From an uncultured Clostridium sp. (GTDB lineage: Bacteria; Bacillota; Clostridia; Lachnospirales; Lachnospiraceae): 45,398 bases of DNA. Below, in pieces: positions 15,432 to 24,243 of this stretch (position 1 is its first letter; each line of letters starts with the position of its first letter). Both the position numbers and the translations under genes were made by a program. The DNA lies in NCBI GenBank assembly GCA_947575275.1, contig CANPMS010000016.1:1-45398 (forward strand). Direction: 5' to 3'. The notes under the pieces are model-generated. The model searched no databases and had not been told where the DNA came from. It saw only the letters and a list, made by a program, of their open reading frames with translations.

Positions 15432-16739
15432 TTATGATACTGTAACGGTCATATACAGCTTACTCATGGCGTTGACCACCGTCACGAAGTCAGAAACAAC
15501 CACGGACTTCTTAGTTCCTCCCTGCTCCACTGTCACATCGCTGTCTGAGAACCCCTCAATCGCACGCATTTTCTCCAGCTCCCTGTGATGCGCCACAATG
15601 TCTGACCAGAGGGAAATGCGCCCCGCCGCGTCATTCGGCACAACACCCAGATACTTCGTACTAAACAGCACGGCAATGTCATTCCCAATCTGGTCAATCA
15701 CCCTGACCGTCTGGTTATCCTTGAAAATATCACCCTGCGTGTCAGAAACAGTGACCATTGTGTTAATATCCTCCAGCACGCGAATATCAGAACCGACCTT
15801 GTGAAGCGTAAATTCACCGGCTTTGATAGCCTTTTTCAATTCATTCTGCGTGTAGTTTGCATCAACGGTGAATTCACCGTTATAAATCTTGTTCTGATTG
15901 CTCCTGTTCACTGCACAACCAGCGGAAACACCCGTAACCCAATAAACAAGACTTGCTTCACTCCACCCTTCATCCAGCACACGGTTTTTTACGCTGATTG
16001 TGCCGTAATAATCGGCTGCCTTGTTGTAAAGCACAAGCTGGAATTTGATACCCATTTCATCACGCAAGCGCTTAACGAACGAAGCAAAAAGACCCTTTGT
16101 GGTATCGTCCGTCACCACAACACCCATTGTGTTATAGGTGTAAGACTCAATCTTATCAAGGTAATCCTGATAAGCGGTTCCATCAACCGTTCCGTTCTCA
16201 CCGCCAGAAAGGGGCGCTGCGGCCGTTACCGTCAGCGTTGCGGAAGCCTTGAACTTCACAAAATCGTTTGCGGTCAGATCAGCCGCCGTTGCAACCGTCT
16301 GTTCGTCAACCACTGCCATATCAAGCACAGTTTTCACATCAAACAGAGTATCGTCATCTGCATTTACCTGAACCGTGATTTTCAGGTCATTTCCACGCAC
16401 CCCGCAGTAAAGGGCTTCTGCAAAGTCATTACCTGCCTTCTTGCCGCCGGAAGTCAGTTTATATGCATAAAGGGTTTGTGCATTCAGGAATAAATCACGA
16501 ATCCCCTTTAGTCTGCTATGGGTATACTCATAGCCAAAAAGCCTCAAACTATTCTTCTGAAAATCGCCGCTTCCCACTTCAAATACTTCCCCGTCAACGC
16601 CCCAATCCAATTCAAGAGGCATTGTAGTAATACCCCTTTCGGAAAGGGCAGCATTTGCAGAAGCAGCCGAAATGAAATTCATATACGCACCCGGCAATTC
16701 TTTGTTCTGCGTAACGAAAGTTCCACCACCTAATGCCAT
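15432..16739 (-). CDS. tail sheath protein (XkdK)
   Basis: 435 residues; the contractile sheath subunit, showing that this is a myovirus. Start MALGGGTFVTQNKELPGAYM, then the sheath-typical LFLNAQTLYAYKLTSGGKKA, a middle subdomain with YNTMGVVVTDDTTKGLFASF, YWVTGVSAGCAVNRSNQNKI, and a C-terminal VSDFVTVVNAMSKLYMTVTV. It is followed by the tube gene after 16 bases. Confidence 0.94.
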   Translation of the reverse strand: MALGGGTFVTQNKELPGAYMNFISAASANAALSERGITTMPLELDWGVDGEVFEVGSGDFQKNSLRLFGYEYTHSRLKGIRDLFLNAQTLYAYKLTSGGKKAGNDFAEALYCGVRGNDLKITVQVNADDDTLFDVKTVLDMAVVDEQTVATAADLTANDFVKFKASATLTVTAAAPLSGGENGTVDGTAYQDYLDKIESYTYNTMGVVVTDDTTKGLFASFVKRLRDEMGIKFQLVLYNKAADYYGTISVKNRVLDEGWSEASLVYWVTGVSAGCAVNRSNQNKIYNGEFTVDANYTQNELKKAIKAGEFTLHKVGSDIRVLEDINTMVTVSDTQGDIFKDNQTVRVIDQIGNDIAVLFSTKYLGVVPNDAAGRISLWSDIVAHHRELEKMRAIEGFSDSDVTVEQGGTKKSVVVSDFVTVVNAMSKLYMTVTVS

Positions 16740-16740
16740 A

Positions 16741-16944
16741 TTAGATCACCTGTCCCTTCATATACTTTTCAATCATGTGTTCCACGGCTTCAGCCGTGTA
16801 CTGCTTATCAGGGCAAAGAAGAGCATTTACAATATCTCTTCTGCCCTGGAATCGTTCAGCCGCAAGCAACTGTTCTTTTGAAAACAAACACTCAGCTTTT
16901 ATCGGTTCACTTGCGACAGGTTTAACTAGCTTTTTTGCGTCCAT
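16741..16944 (-). CDS. small hypothetical protein upstream of the sheath gene
   Basis: 67 residues, MDAKKLVKPVASEPIKAECL then FSKEQLLAAERFQGRRDIVN. The second half (LLCPDKQYTAEAVEHMIEKY) is helical. A GGTGAAGTG site precedes the ATG and its stop lies one base from the sheath start, so it is in the late operon. ORFs of this size and sequence type occur at this site in Xkd-like clusters; the role is not known to me. Confidence 0.8.
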   Translation of the reverse strand: MDAKKLVKPVASEPIKAECLFSKEQLLAAERFQGRRDIVNALLCPDKQYTAEAVEHMIEKYMKGQVI

Positions 16945-16954
16945 TCACTTCACC

Positions 16955-17383
16955 TCATCCTTTCACGGTAACATTTTCTGAAATTTCTTCCATAGCCGTC
17001 TCTTCCTCTACCTTGTAGACGAAACAGTCATAATTCACAAAAAAGTTCAAGACGCCATCAACCACTTCATACCTCATCTTCGTCCCCCGGATAGGTTTGG
17101 TGTCGCCGTCAAGTGTGACATATTCCAAACACTGCCACAGCCTTTCAGCCACCCCATTGCATTCCCTTTGCTTTTCAGCAGACTCCGGAAAATACTGAAT
17201 GCAAAGTCGGTTTCGCCTGAAGTACCGCTTTCCAAGGAACAGCTCATTGGTTGGATTCAAGCACTGCACAAAAAAACAAGGTTCCTTCAAACCCTGTTCG
17301 ATTTCTTCCATGTGAATCTCATAGCCGTCCCCAAACTCTTCATTCAGAGAAATGCTGATTGCATCGATTATCGAATTTATCAT
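16955..17383 (-). CDS. tail terminator-like protein
   Basis: 142 residues from the ATG at 17383, which overlaps the TGA of the gp10-like gene (ATGA) and has GGGAG 8 bases upstream; a GTG three codons earlier is less likely. Seen: SIIDAISISLNEEFGDGYEI, CFFVQCLNPTNELFLGKRYF, FCIQYFPE-like LCIQYFPESAEKQRE, ending in NFFVNYDCFVYKV. This is the phage tail terminator/DUF6838 pattern of proteins that cap the tail for joining to the head. Confidence 0.82.
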   Translation of the reverse strand: MINSIIDAISISLNEEFGDGYEIHMEEIEQGLKEPCFFVQCLNPTNELFLGKRYFRRNRLCIQYFPESAEKQRECNGVAERLWQCLEYVTLDGDTKPIRGTKMRYEVVDGVLNFFVNYDCFVYKVEEETAMEEISENVTVKG

Positions 17384-17907
17384 TTCAGGCACTCCCTTAA
17401 ATAGCTCTTAATCTTGTTTTCAAGCACCTTCGGGGTAATTCTTTCAAGTTCCTGTTCCGATTCGGTCATCATGAACTTACCCTTGACCCATGCACGTTTT
17501 AAGGTTTTTCCTATCGCCGGAACATACCGCCCCGGTGTCTGCCTGTGCCCATACTCAACATAGCTTGCATACTCAACCGGATTTATAATCTCGACCTTAA
17601 TTGTGTTCCCTTCTTTGGTTATTGACCCTATCGTCCATCCCCTTTGAAGCGTACCGCCATCCTTTCCAGTTGATTCGGCTTTCATGTACTTATCGCCTTT
17701 CTTGTGGTTCTTGGAATCACGCCTTGCTGTCACCTCAACATATATGTTGTAATCACCAATGGGTGTTTTTTCCACAACCAGTGCGTACAGCTGTGCAGCA
17801 AGTTCCTTTGCACACGATTCCACAAACTCTTCCGAGTCTTGCAATTTTTCCAGCTTCTTCTGAAAATCTTTCAGACCTTTGCAGTTAAACTTCCCCATTT
17901 TACCCAT
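17380..17907 (-). CDS. HK97 gp10-like head-tail joining protein (XkdI position)
   Basis: 175 residues from the ATG at 17907 (AGGTGG 8 bases upstream). KGLKDFQKKLEKLQDSEEFV starts the gp10 family pattern; YALVVEKTPIGDYNIYVEVT, RGWTIGSITKEGNTIKVEII and NPVEYASYVEYGHRQTPGRY are its core with the usual YVEYGHR motif. It completes the head-tail interface. In the file this start removes a 12-base overlap with the previous gene. Confidence 0.9.
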   Translation of the reverse strand: MGKMGKFNCKGLKDFQKKLEKLQDSEEFVESCAKELAAQLYALVVEKTPIGDYNIYVEVTARRDSKNHKKGDKYMKAESTGKDGGTLQRGWTIGSITKEGNTIKVEIINPVEYASYVEYGHRQTPGRYVPAIGKTLKRAWVKGKFMMTESEQELERITPKVLENKIKSYLRECLK

Positions 17908-17909
17908 AC

Positions 17910-18311
17910 TCACGCCCACCTTTCAAAAAGCTCAAGGATAATCTCCTGGTGTGTCGGATACACTGCCGGGACACCACTGCAAGTGTAGTCAGTGGTCACA
18001 CCGTCCTGTGCCACCGTTATTTTTGACCCCGCCTTGATTGACACATCAGGGGAAACGAACAACTTTGTTATCTGTGTGACCGATGCTGCCGACTCAGACT
18101 GGACAGCGGCTTTCAGCGTTTCAAATGACAGCCTGCATGGCTGGTTCTCCAACACAACCACTGGTTCAATCTTTGTCAACTTTGATTTTTCATCCTTCAC
18201 CTTCTTCATTTCCATAACCGTTAACGTTCCAAAATAGGTTGCTTCGACAATCTTCCTTGCAGCCCCCTGCGCCGCCTGGATTGCAGTTACCATCTGATTT
18301 TTCGATAACAT
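17910..18311 (-). CDS. head closure / connector-type protein (XkdH position)
   Basis: 133 residues, MLSKNQMVTAIQAAQGAARK start, then YFGTLTVMEMKKVKDEKSKL, a strand-rich middle (VVVLENQPCRLSFETLKAAV, KLFVSPDVSIKAGSKITVAQ) and GVPAVYPTHQEIILELFERW. No strong family name comes to mind, but the SPP1 gp16-like stopper fold would have this kind of barrel, and its position between connector and gp10 fits. It overlaps the connector gene by 25 bases. Confidence 0.78.
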   Translation of the reverse strand: MLSKNQMVTAIQAAQGAARKIVEATYFGTLTVMEMKKVKDEKSKLTKIEPVVVLENQPCRLSFETLKAAVQSESAASVTQITKLFVSPDVSIKAGSKITVAQDGVTTDYTCSGVPAVYPTHQEIILELFERWA

Positions 18312-18682
18312 GAGAATTCAGCCTTTCCACAAGATAGAAGGTAGTTAATGAAGGATGTCAACCTCTGTTCCGGTGTCAGACTTCCCTCACCGGTTGCAAA
18401 TACTGTAGTGGTGTCGCCTGTCTGGATCTGTTTTACTGCATACTCCAAATCAAGGCTTTCCAGGTCATCAGGAGCAAAAGTTTTCTTGGAAAGAAGGAAC
18501 TCCCCAACTGCCATATCAACGGCACTATGTTCCAGTCCTTCCGGCACTTCTTTTTGGTTGGTCTCATTCCTGATGGTATTTCGCACTTTTTCAATGCAGA
18601 AGGTCAGGGCAAATTCATCGTCCGTCCTGACCTCATAACCAAAGGATCTCAACCTTTCTGTAACTGTATCATTATCAAACAT
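18287..18682 (-). CDS. head-tail connector protein (gp6/gp15-like)
   Basis: 131 residues. The pattern of a short helical adaptor: VTERLRSFGYEVRTDDEFAL, FCIEKVRNTIRNETNQKEVP, EGLEHSAVDMAVGEFLLSKK, then ESLDLEYAVKQIQTGDTTTV and EQRLTSFINYLL. That helix arrangement is characteristic of the DNA-packaging gp6-like connectors bound under the portal. It lies just after the capsid gene (26-base gap). Confidence 0.85.
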   Translation of the reverse strand: MFDNDTVTERLRSFGYEVRTDDEFALTFCIEKVRNTIRNETNQKEVPEGLEHSAVDMAVGEFLLSKKTFAPDDLESLDLEYAVKQIQTGDTTTVFATGEGSLTPEQRLTSFINYLLSCGKAEFSCYRKIRW

Positions 18683-18708
18683 GGTCTGTCACCTGACCTT
18701 TCCGACAA

Positions 18709-19806
18709 TTATCCCCTTGAGATAATGCGGGCAATCGGAATCGCTTTATGGTTGAGCGTCTTGCTGTCCCCGTTGCTAACCAGCGCCCAGTTCTTTCCAT
18801 TTTTCAGTTCGGCATCTGTGGGGCTATTGGTACTCTGAACAGCTTTTAAATAGGAGATACCAGCCACGCTTACGGCATTTCTCTTGCGGGAAATAAGGGT
18901 ATCTTCCCCACCTTTGGTCTTCGCGTCACGCACCATCTCATACGGCACTTTCGCCCCCACATGCTCAAATCCAATCGCACCTTCACCAAGGATATAGGTG
19001 GTATAAATGGAAACTTCACCGCCGACTTCGCCTACGCTCTTCACTTCAACGGGCATAGAATCGTCAATTACCACCAGTCGCCCATTCCACGTTCCCATAC
19101 CAAGGTCACGTTCGATTCCTTCCGCATCCGTATATTTCAGGTATGCCAGAAGTTTCAGATTTTCAAGGTTCGTGGCAACAGTGGAATGGCAGATCACAAG
19201 GCTGAACTTTTGCTTATTGTCGCCACAAGCCTTCTGAATCGCCACATTCAGGGAAGTTGCACCCATGCACATATCTTCCGTTGTGACCGCGTCTGTGCTT
19301 CCTTGCGAAATGTCGTACGTGTGCTTATCGACAAATTCAGCATTCGCCGCCTTGATTGCCCCTGTCCCGGTCGCAGCCATTCCGAAGATCCCCTCGAGGA
19401 TCGCCAGCAAAGTGCCCTGATCCACGTCATTCCAGTAGCGGTTAATCTGATTTCTCACATTCGCCATGAAGTCAACGCCCCCGGTCACATCAAAAGAAAA
19501 ATCCGCTTCTGTCCACCCCTTCATACGCCCATAGACAAAAACCCCCTGTTCGAAGGTGTCAGTCCTCTCGGCAGTCAGGTTTGTTTCCCCGTCATAGTTC
19601 AACGCGTCCCCGCCAATCAACCCGAAGAAGGGAAGCACGGCATAAACCGTCCCGGTCTGCGAATTGGTGACGAACGTCTCCCGCAAACGCTGATCAGAAA
19701 CGATCGCTCTCGATTCTTTCAGCTTATTCAACTTCACATTCGGGATAGCGGACATATACTTCCCAAAGGCTTTTTCGTTAAAACTCTTTGCATCAAATTT
19801 AGCCAT
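18709..19806 (-). CDS. major capsid protein
   Basis: 365 residues. MAKFDAKSFNEKAFGKYMSA start, RGTFVTNSQTGTVY-like stretch, LFGLIGG-type PFFGLIGGDALNYDGETNLT, VDFMANVRNQINRYWNDVDQ, ICHSTVATNLENLKLLAYLK, and GMGTWNGRLVVIDDSMPVEV as in HK97-fold capsids of PBSX/phi-like phages. It follows the scaffold gene and precedes the connectors. GAAAGGATGATG is the ribosome site. Confidence 0.92.
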   Translation of the reverse strand: MAKFDAKSFNEKAFGKYMSAIPNVKLNKLKESRAIVSDQRLRETFVTNSQTGTVYAVLPFFGLIGGDALNYDGETNLTAERTDTFEQGVFVYGRMKGWTEADFSFDVTGGVDFMANVRNQINRYWNDVDQGTLLAILEGIFGMAATGTGAIKAANAEFVDKHTYDISQGSTDAVTTEDMCMGATSLNVAIQKACGDNKQKFSLVICHSTVATNLENLKLLAYLKYTDAEGIERDLGMGTWNGRLVVIDDSMPVEVKSVGEVGGEVSIYTTYILGEGAIGFEHVGAKVPYEMVRDAKTKGGEDTLISRKRNAVSVAGISYLKAVQSTNSPTDAELKNGKNWALVSNGDSKTLNHKAIPIARIISRG

Positions 19807-19833
19807 TTTTCATCATCCTTTCTTGAAATATCT

Positions 19834-20442
19834 TTATTGTGCGTCTGGATTGTTCTCGATATATGCCGCCAGCTCCTCATAACTCATCTTCGACATATCA
19901 ACATCTGCCCCAGGCTTGTTGTCCCCAGATGCCCCAGGCTGAAAGCCTTTGAATGTCTGCTGCTGCTGTGCGGCATCGAACAGGAACTTGGTATCCTCAG
20001 CAGTTGTCAGCTTGTCAATCTGCTCCTGCAAGCCCTTGACAGTCCCTTCCTTGTCAAGTTTTGCGTCCGTCAGGTCAAGCAGAGCTTTAACCGCCTTGAT
20101 GTTCTTTGCCTTTGCACCGGTCAGAGCCTTATCAACTGCAAAGTCAACTTTCAACTGGTTCATTTCGGATTCATGAGTTTCCTTGACTTTGGTATTTTCA
20201 GCCTGTAAGTCTGCAATCTGCTGTTTCAGGGTTTCATTGTCTCCCGCCGATGCTTTCAGTGTTTCGAGCTGCTTGTCACGGTCAGCCACCTGCGTTTTCA
20301 GCCCGGAAACTTCTGTCTGCAAGTTCTTAATCTCAGCTGCAGATGCCGATTTGGCATTTTCAATGTCATCCCCGTTGATTTTGATAATGCTGTCAACCTG
20401 TTCCTTGGAAAGTCCTAAATCTTCTAGCTGTTTTCTTGTCAT
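19834..20442 (-). CDS. scaffolding protein (minor structural GP20 family)
   Basis: 202 residues, MTRKQLEDLGLSKEQVDSII start, then a long coiled coil (about 30-135) with SEVSGLKTQVADRDKQLETL-type heptads, the GP20 motif VDFAVDKALTGAKAKNIKAV, and a disordered Gly/Pro tail (FQPGASGDNKPGADVDMSKM). It guides capsid assembly and is then removed. The position right before the capsid gene agrees. Confidence 0.92.
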   Translation of the reverse strand: MTRKQLEDLGLSKEQVDSIIKINGDDIENAKSASAAEIKNLQTEVSGLKTQVADRDKQLETLKASAGDNETLKQQIADLQAENTKVKETHESEMNQLKVDFAVDKALTGAKAKNIKAVKALLDLTDAKLDKEGTVKGLQEQIDKLTTAEDTKFLFDAAQQQQTFKGFQPGASGDNKPGADVDMSKMSYEELAAYIENNPDAQ

Positions 20443-20533
20443 AATGACACCATCCTTTCAAATACGTTTTTCTACGTGTTCACTCACACATGATTAGTTG
20501 GCTTGTTCGGTTATACGCTTGACAACCCGCAAT

Positions 20534-20559
20534 AAAAAAGCACCGTCTATTTCACGGTG
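20534..20559 (-). terminator. terminator after the YjcQ-like gene
   Basis: Minus strand CACCGT-GAAATAG-ACGGTG followed by CTTTTTTATT. It ends the YjcQ unit before the scaffold gene. Confidence 0.8.
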
Positions 20560-20577
20560 TTTCTCTGTTTCTGACAC

Positions 20578-20922
20578 TTATAATCCCGGGATGGTCTCTT
20601 TTAATGTTTTCAAAAATTCCCTCGCTTTACTCATCGCTGAATTATCCTGCAAAAAATCAATTCCTTTTGGGGTAATCATTACACCCCGTAGCATTTTAAC
20701 TCCAGGATTCACCTTCCCAACCGTTGGAACAAGCGCTATGCCTTCCAGATAACCATCCTGATAGAGGTGCACCATGATGTACTCCCAGTAGTTCCGGCTA
20801 ATATTCAATATTTCTGAATCAGGCCCTATGTAATCCTGATCTGGTATCTCTCCCTCTTTCAGACACAGATATAAGTACGCCAAAATTCGATACGCAAGTA
20901 CATAGTAATCATCTTTTGCCAT
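20578..20922 (-). CDS. YjcQ-family protein
   Basis: 114 residues from the ATG at 20922 (AGGGTAGGTG 6 bases upstream). It has a winged-helix-like pattern: YYVLAYRILAYLYLCLKEGE, YWEYIMVHLYQDGYLEGIAL, and RGVMITPKGIDFLQDNSAMS, which is the YjcQ family signature (...GxxITxxGxxyL...). YjcQ proteins are common in prophages; their role is not established. Here it stands directly after a MuF gene with a toxin domain, the slot where an immunity gene is expected, but a terminator separates the two and it seems to have its own promoter. It is therefore a candidate for immunity or a regulator, without proof. Confidence 0.85.
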   Translation of the reverse strand: MAKDDYYVLAYRILAYLYLCLKEGEIPDQDYIGPDSEILNISRNYWEYIMVHLYQDGYLEGIALVPTVGKVNPGVKMLRGVMITPKGIDFLQDNSAMSKAREFLKTLKETIPGL

Positions 20923-20991
20923 AATCATCACCTACCCTTCATTTTATTTTTCTTGCATCTTTTCTGCAAATGTGGTATAAACTAATTAAGC

Positions 20992-21060
20992 AAAGACCAT
21001 CTCCTGCCCCCATTTGTCCCGATTCCTTGAATCGGTTGACCGGGCGGGAAGATGGTCTTT
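20992..21060. terminator. long hairpin terminator after the MuF-toxin gene
   Basis: AAAGACCATC (20992-21001) pairs with GATGGTCTTT (21051-21060), extended by GCCC/GGGC and an inner CCGATTC/GAATCGG hairpin. T/A tracts on both sides suggest termination in both directions. It isolates the MuF-toxin gene from YjcQ and the scaffold/capsid genes. Confidence 0.75.
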
Positions 21061-21065
21061 CTTTA

Positions 21066-22658
21066 TTACCTTTCATATACTTTTAGTATTTCTCCGTTTT
21101 TCATTAGCACAATTTTATCGACAAACCGGGTGTGCCTTGAAAAATAAAGCGTTTCTATCTGTTGTATGATCTCATCATCAGACAACGGACAATTCGTGAC
21201 ATCAAAAATAAAACTTGAAGCCTGTTTTCTTTTTTTCGATACCACATTGTAAAACAACTCCTTACTTGTTCCAGTTGGTGATTTTAAGTCAAACCGTTCG
21301 CCATCAATCAAATAGTCAGGTGTCTGTATACCCTGCGGCTGCATAATTTGAGGCACAAATTCAACAGTTTTTCCATACCGTTCACTCAATACCTCCGCTA
21401 CACCCCTTTCCTGATCTGACGGTTTCAACACAACATGCTTTCCATCCACCACATATTTTACTTCGCCGACTATGTAAGACGATTTTTCCGTGACTGACCC
21501 CTTTTTGTCCTTTTTTGTCCATTTCTGTGTAATGTCATTCATAGGACTGATTCTATCAGTTTTTTCTTTCCCCGTCCAGCAGTTTCTACTGTTCTGATCG
21601 TACACGTCAAGCCCGGTCTTGTCACCTTCCACAAAGGACTTCTGCCATTGCTTATAGGTCGTATTACCAGGTATGTAATAGGTCTTACCATCCTGACCCC
21701 TTGCAGCACGTTCCCCGATAGAATCAAATTCATCATCAAAGTATGGTACTGTCGTACTTCTACACCGCACATGAAAAGGCGGGGCTGTAACGCCAACTTC
21801 CCACTGTGACATAGGGAAATGCTTGCCGTCCATGTCCTGACAGATTTCAGAGGTTAGGGAATCCAGTGTTGCCACGACTTCAAATTGCTCAACGCCCAGC
21901 TCACGAAAGCAGTCCCTTTGCGCTGCACTACTAAAAAAGGCTTCTTCCGTCATAACAAGCCGCCCGGCATTGCTCTTTGAAGTATTCATCTTCTTGGCAA
22001 TGGCATCAATGGCTTTCTGTGGGTCTTGCCCCAGTATGATGTTGCGGGTCAGTTCTGTATGCAGCTCATTGACCAGTTTTTGACGATTGCCCCACACCCG
22101 TGCGGAAAAGTTCTTCCCATCCACTGCCCAAGGCTTGTTGAGGACTTTGGAAATCTTCTTTTCATCCAACGTGGCAAAATTCCAACCAACACCCACACCC
22201 TTCTGGAGCTCAAAGGCAGTATGGTAGTAACCTGACTTGTAGATGCCCCGCATAGCTGAATCAATGCTGTCAAGTTGATTCCCAAACATTGCTTCAAGGC
22301 TCTGCTGTGTTTGCAGCTTCAAGGCTTCCAGTCTGCTGATATGATACCGGGCAGAAGCATTTTCAAGCTGCTTCACCCATGCCCCATTAATCGCGTTTTC
22401 TTCACCGTATCGGATATAGTCATGTACATCCCATTTCAGTTCTTCCAATTCCCGGTTAGTCAGCATCTTCCGTGCTTCTGCCAGCGCGACGCCATTATTG
22501 TCTGCAAAACGCTGATACCATGCGGCAATCTTACCTTCAATCTGCTTCTGCGCCTGTCGGTACTGCCTTTCAATTTCAGCATAACACTGTACGCCCTTTT
22601 GATTTTGCGACTGCTCAAGCAGCTCAAACCGTTTCTTCCAGTATTCGCTACTCTTCAT
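21066..22658 (-). CDS. MuF-type minor head protein fused to a CdiA-like nuclease toxin domain
   Basis: 530 residues. Residues about 1-340 form the SPP1 gp7/MuF head morphogenesis protein, ending in the classic ATLDSLTSEICQDMDGKHFP and APPFHVRCRSTTVPYF motifs. After a linker (about 340-400), the C-terminal 120 residues switch character: ERGVAEVLSERYGKTVEFVP, then TPDYLIDGERFDLKSPTGTS, and QASSFIFDVTNCPLSDDEII. The PDY-x-I-x-G-x-x-FDLKSPT core matches the tRNase toxin fold at the C end of CdiA proteins (PD-(D/E)xK-like). MuF polymorphic toxins are known in temperate phages of Firmicutes; the toxin could be delivered with the genome or act against competitors. Overlaps the portal gene end by 11 bases. 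Confidence 0.88.
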   Translation of the reverse strand: MKSSEYWKKRFELLEQSQNQKGVQCYAEIERQYRQAQKQIEGKIAAWYQRFADNNGVALAEARKMLTNRELEELKWDVHDYIRYGEENAINGAWVKQLENASARYHISRLEALKLQTQQSLEAMFGNQLDSIDSAMRGIYKSGYYHTAFELQKGVGVGWNFATLDEKKISKVLNKPWAVDGKNFSARVWGNRQKLVNELHTELTRNIILGQDPQKAIDAIAKKMNTSKSNAGRLVMTEEAFFSSAAQRDCFRELGVEQFEVVATLDSLTSEICQDMDGKHFPMSQWEVGVTAPPFHVRCRSTTVPYFDDEFDSIGERAARGQDGKTYYIPGNTTYKQWQKSFVEGDKTGLDVYDQNSRNCWTGKEKTDRISPMNDITQKWTKKDKKGSVTEKSSYIVGEVKYVVDGKHVVLKPSDQERGVAEVLSERYGKTVEFVPQIMQPQGIQTPDYLIDGERFDLKSPTGTSKELFYNVVSKKRKQASSFIFDVTNCPLSDDEIIQQIETLYFSRHTRFVDKIVLMKNGEILKVYER

Positions 22659-24165
22659 CTACATCACCCTGCCCCCGTCCCGGCGGTGCGTCCCTCTGTC
22701 CGAATGGGTCATACTGAGCAAGCATTTCCTCTCGCTCCTTTTGTTTCTGCTTCTCCAGCCGCTCCAGTTCGGCCTTAGGGTCATCCACCCACGGGTGTTG
22801 GCCAATGATAGTTTCATCAGACAGAATCCCAACCGATGCAGCACAATTCTGAATGACCTCGCTTTCATTCATCATCATGTCCCGGTTGAATATGATGGTG
22901 ACTTCTTCACCCTCAAAATCGCCATGTCCCGTGTTGGCAAGATGCGCATTGACGAACCAAAGGATTTCTTCGAATGCGGCCTGATACTCCGTTTCGGTAT
23001 CGTTGGCATCAATGTCGATGTCGCTATACATTGATTGGATATTCATCTGATTCGGGTTTCCGGAAATCCTGTCATCCTTGGCATCATAACCCATAGCATT
23101 TTCAATCAGGGCTTTCTTGAAGAGTTCCAAAATAGCCTTGTAGTTTTCCGCATTTACGATTATCTCAAGGGTTTCAACCCCGCCTTTCGTTTCTCCGTCA
23201 TATCTGACCTTGACTGCGCCATAGGCGGCAAGGTTCTTTCGGAACTCACCCAGGTTTGTACCGTCATAGTTTTTCAGGACAAGAATGGTGTTCCTTGCAT
23301 CTTCCTGCATATTGTTTTCAAAGTCTGATAGCATGACGTTGATGCCGTCCTGCAATGACTTGACTTTCTTCAAGAGGGGGGTTTCCAGCTCATTCGCTTT
23401 CAAAGGTATCAGAGGAATTCGAGACCAATTACACTTCTGAACCTTTCCCGCGGCATCCGTCATCGTCACATGATGGCAGTCCGATTCCCCTTCATCGGCA
23501 ATGTCAGGTATCAGTGTACCCCGGTCAAGGATGAACTTGTGAACGCCGTCCATATCATAGACTTCCACCTTTTCGATGACCGTTGGCGTTGTCCCCTCAT
23601 AACCCATGACCAAATACAATCTGACTGCAAACTCTAAAATGGTGTGCTCGTTGTCCTTCCAAAATGGCAAAATCTCATAAGCCGGGAAAAGCCTGAAAGC
23701 AAAGTCACCTTCTTCTGTGTAGTACGGGTACAGCCATGCAATCCCGCCATTGTACGCCGCCTTGCCACTGTTTTTCAGCATTTTCATAAACCTCTTGTTA
23801 AACACCTTTTTCAGCAGTTCAACATACCGTTCATTTTTACACTCTACGGCAAAAGGCTGACCGAACAGATAATTGGCTTTCTGATTTACCATTTTTGCAT
23901 ACTGGTTGTCAATGACCCTGTTATTTGGCAAGTTCTCCACTACCTGCAGCTTGCCGTCTTCGCCTATCATGGTACGCCTGCGCTTCAAAATATCGTGTTC
24001 ATTGTCATAGTACAGAAAACCCTTAATCTGCATCACCCTTTGGGGTGAACATTTCCATTTGGCGATTTCCTTTTCAAGAAACTCCTTGTCGGACATACGA
24101 CTCCTTGCCCCTTGTAAGAGCAAGTTTGTAACCTTTCTCGTTAGGAAATCAACAACGTTCATCAT
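22648..24165 (-). CDS. portal protein (SPP1 gp6 family)
   Basis: 505 residues from the ATG at 24165 (AAAAGGGGTG 8 bases upstream; the TTG ten codons earlier is not needed). Conserved parts: RVMQIKGFLYYDNEHDILKR, NNRVIDNQYAKMVNQKANYL then FGQPF, GGIAWLYPYYTEEGDFAFRL, LQDGINVMLSDFENNMQEDA, and NPNQMNIQSMYSDIDIDAND. It forms the ring through which DNA is packed. Asp/Glu/Gly-rich C terminus. Confidence 0.94.
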   Translation of the reverse strand: MMNVVDFLTRKVTNLLLQGARSRMSDKEFLEKEIAKWKCSPQRVMQIKGFLYYDNEHDILKRRRTMIGEDGKLQVVENLPNNRVIDNQYAKMVNQKANYLFGQPFAVECKNERYVELLKKVFNKRFMKMLKNSGKAAYNGGIAWLYPYYTEEGDFAFRLFPAYEILPFWKDNEHTILEFAVRLYLVMGYEGTTPTVIEKVEVYDMDGVHKFILDRGTLIPDIADEGESDCHHVTMTDAAGKVQKCNWSRIPLIPLKANELETPLLKKVKSLQDGINVMLSDFENNMQEDARNTILVLKNYDGTNLGEFRKNLAAYGAVKVRYDGETKGGVETLEIIVNAENYKAILELFKKALIENAMGYDAKDDRISGNPNQMNIQSMYSDIDIDANDTETEYQAAFEEILWFVNAHLANTGHGDFEGEEVTIIFNRDMMMNESEVIQNCAASVGILSDETIIGQHPWVDDPKAELERLEKQKQKEREEMLAQYDPFGQRDAPPGRGQGDVDEE

Positions 24166-24243
24166 TTCAGTTTCACCCCTTTTCAATAAAATCAAAAGCC
24201 CAAAAACAAGGCGTTTTCAAGGCTCTTTACTAACTCACTATTT

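Noticed and set aside
15801..16493. Plus-strand ORF of 230 codons opposite the sheath gene
   Set aside because: Antisense to a certain structural gene with no independent start signal or family match.
18961..20208. Plus-strand ORF of 415 codons opposite capsid and scaffold genes
   Set aside because: Spans two well-identified genes on the other strand plus their gap; composition is that of a mirror frame.
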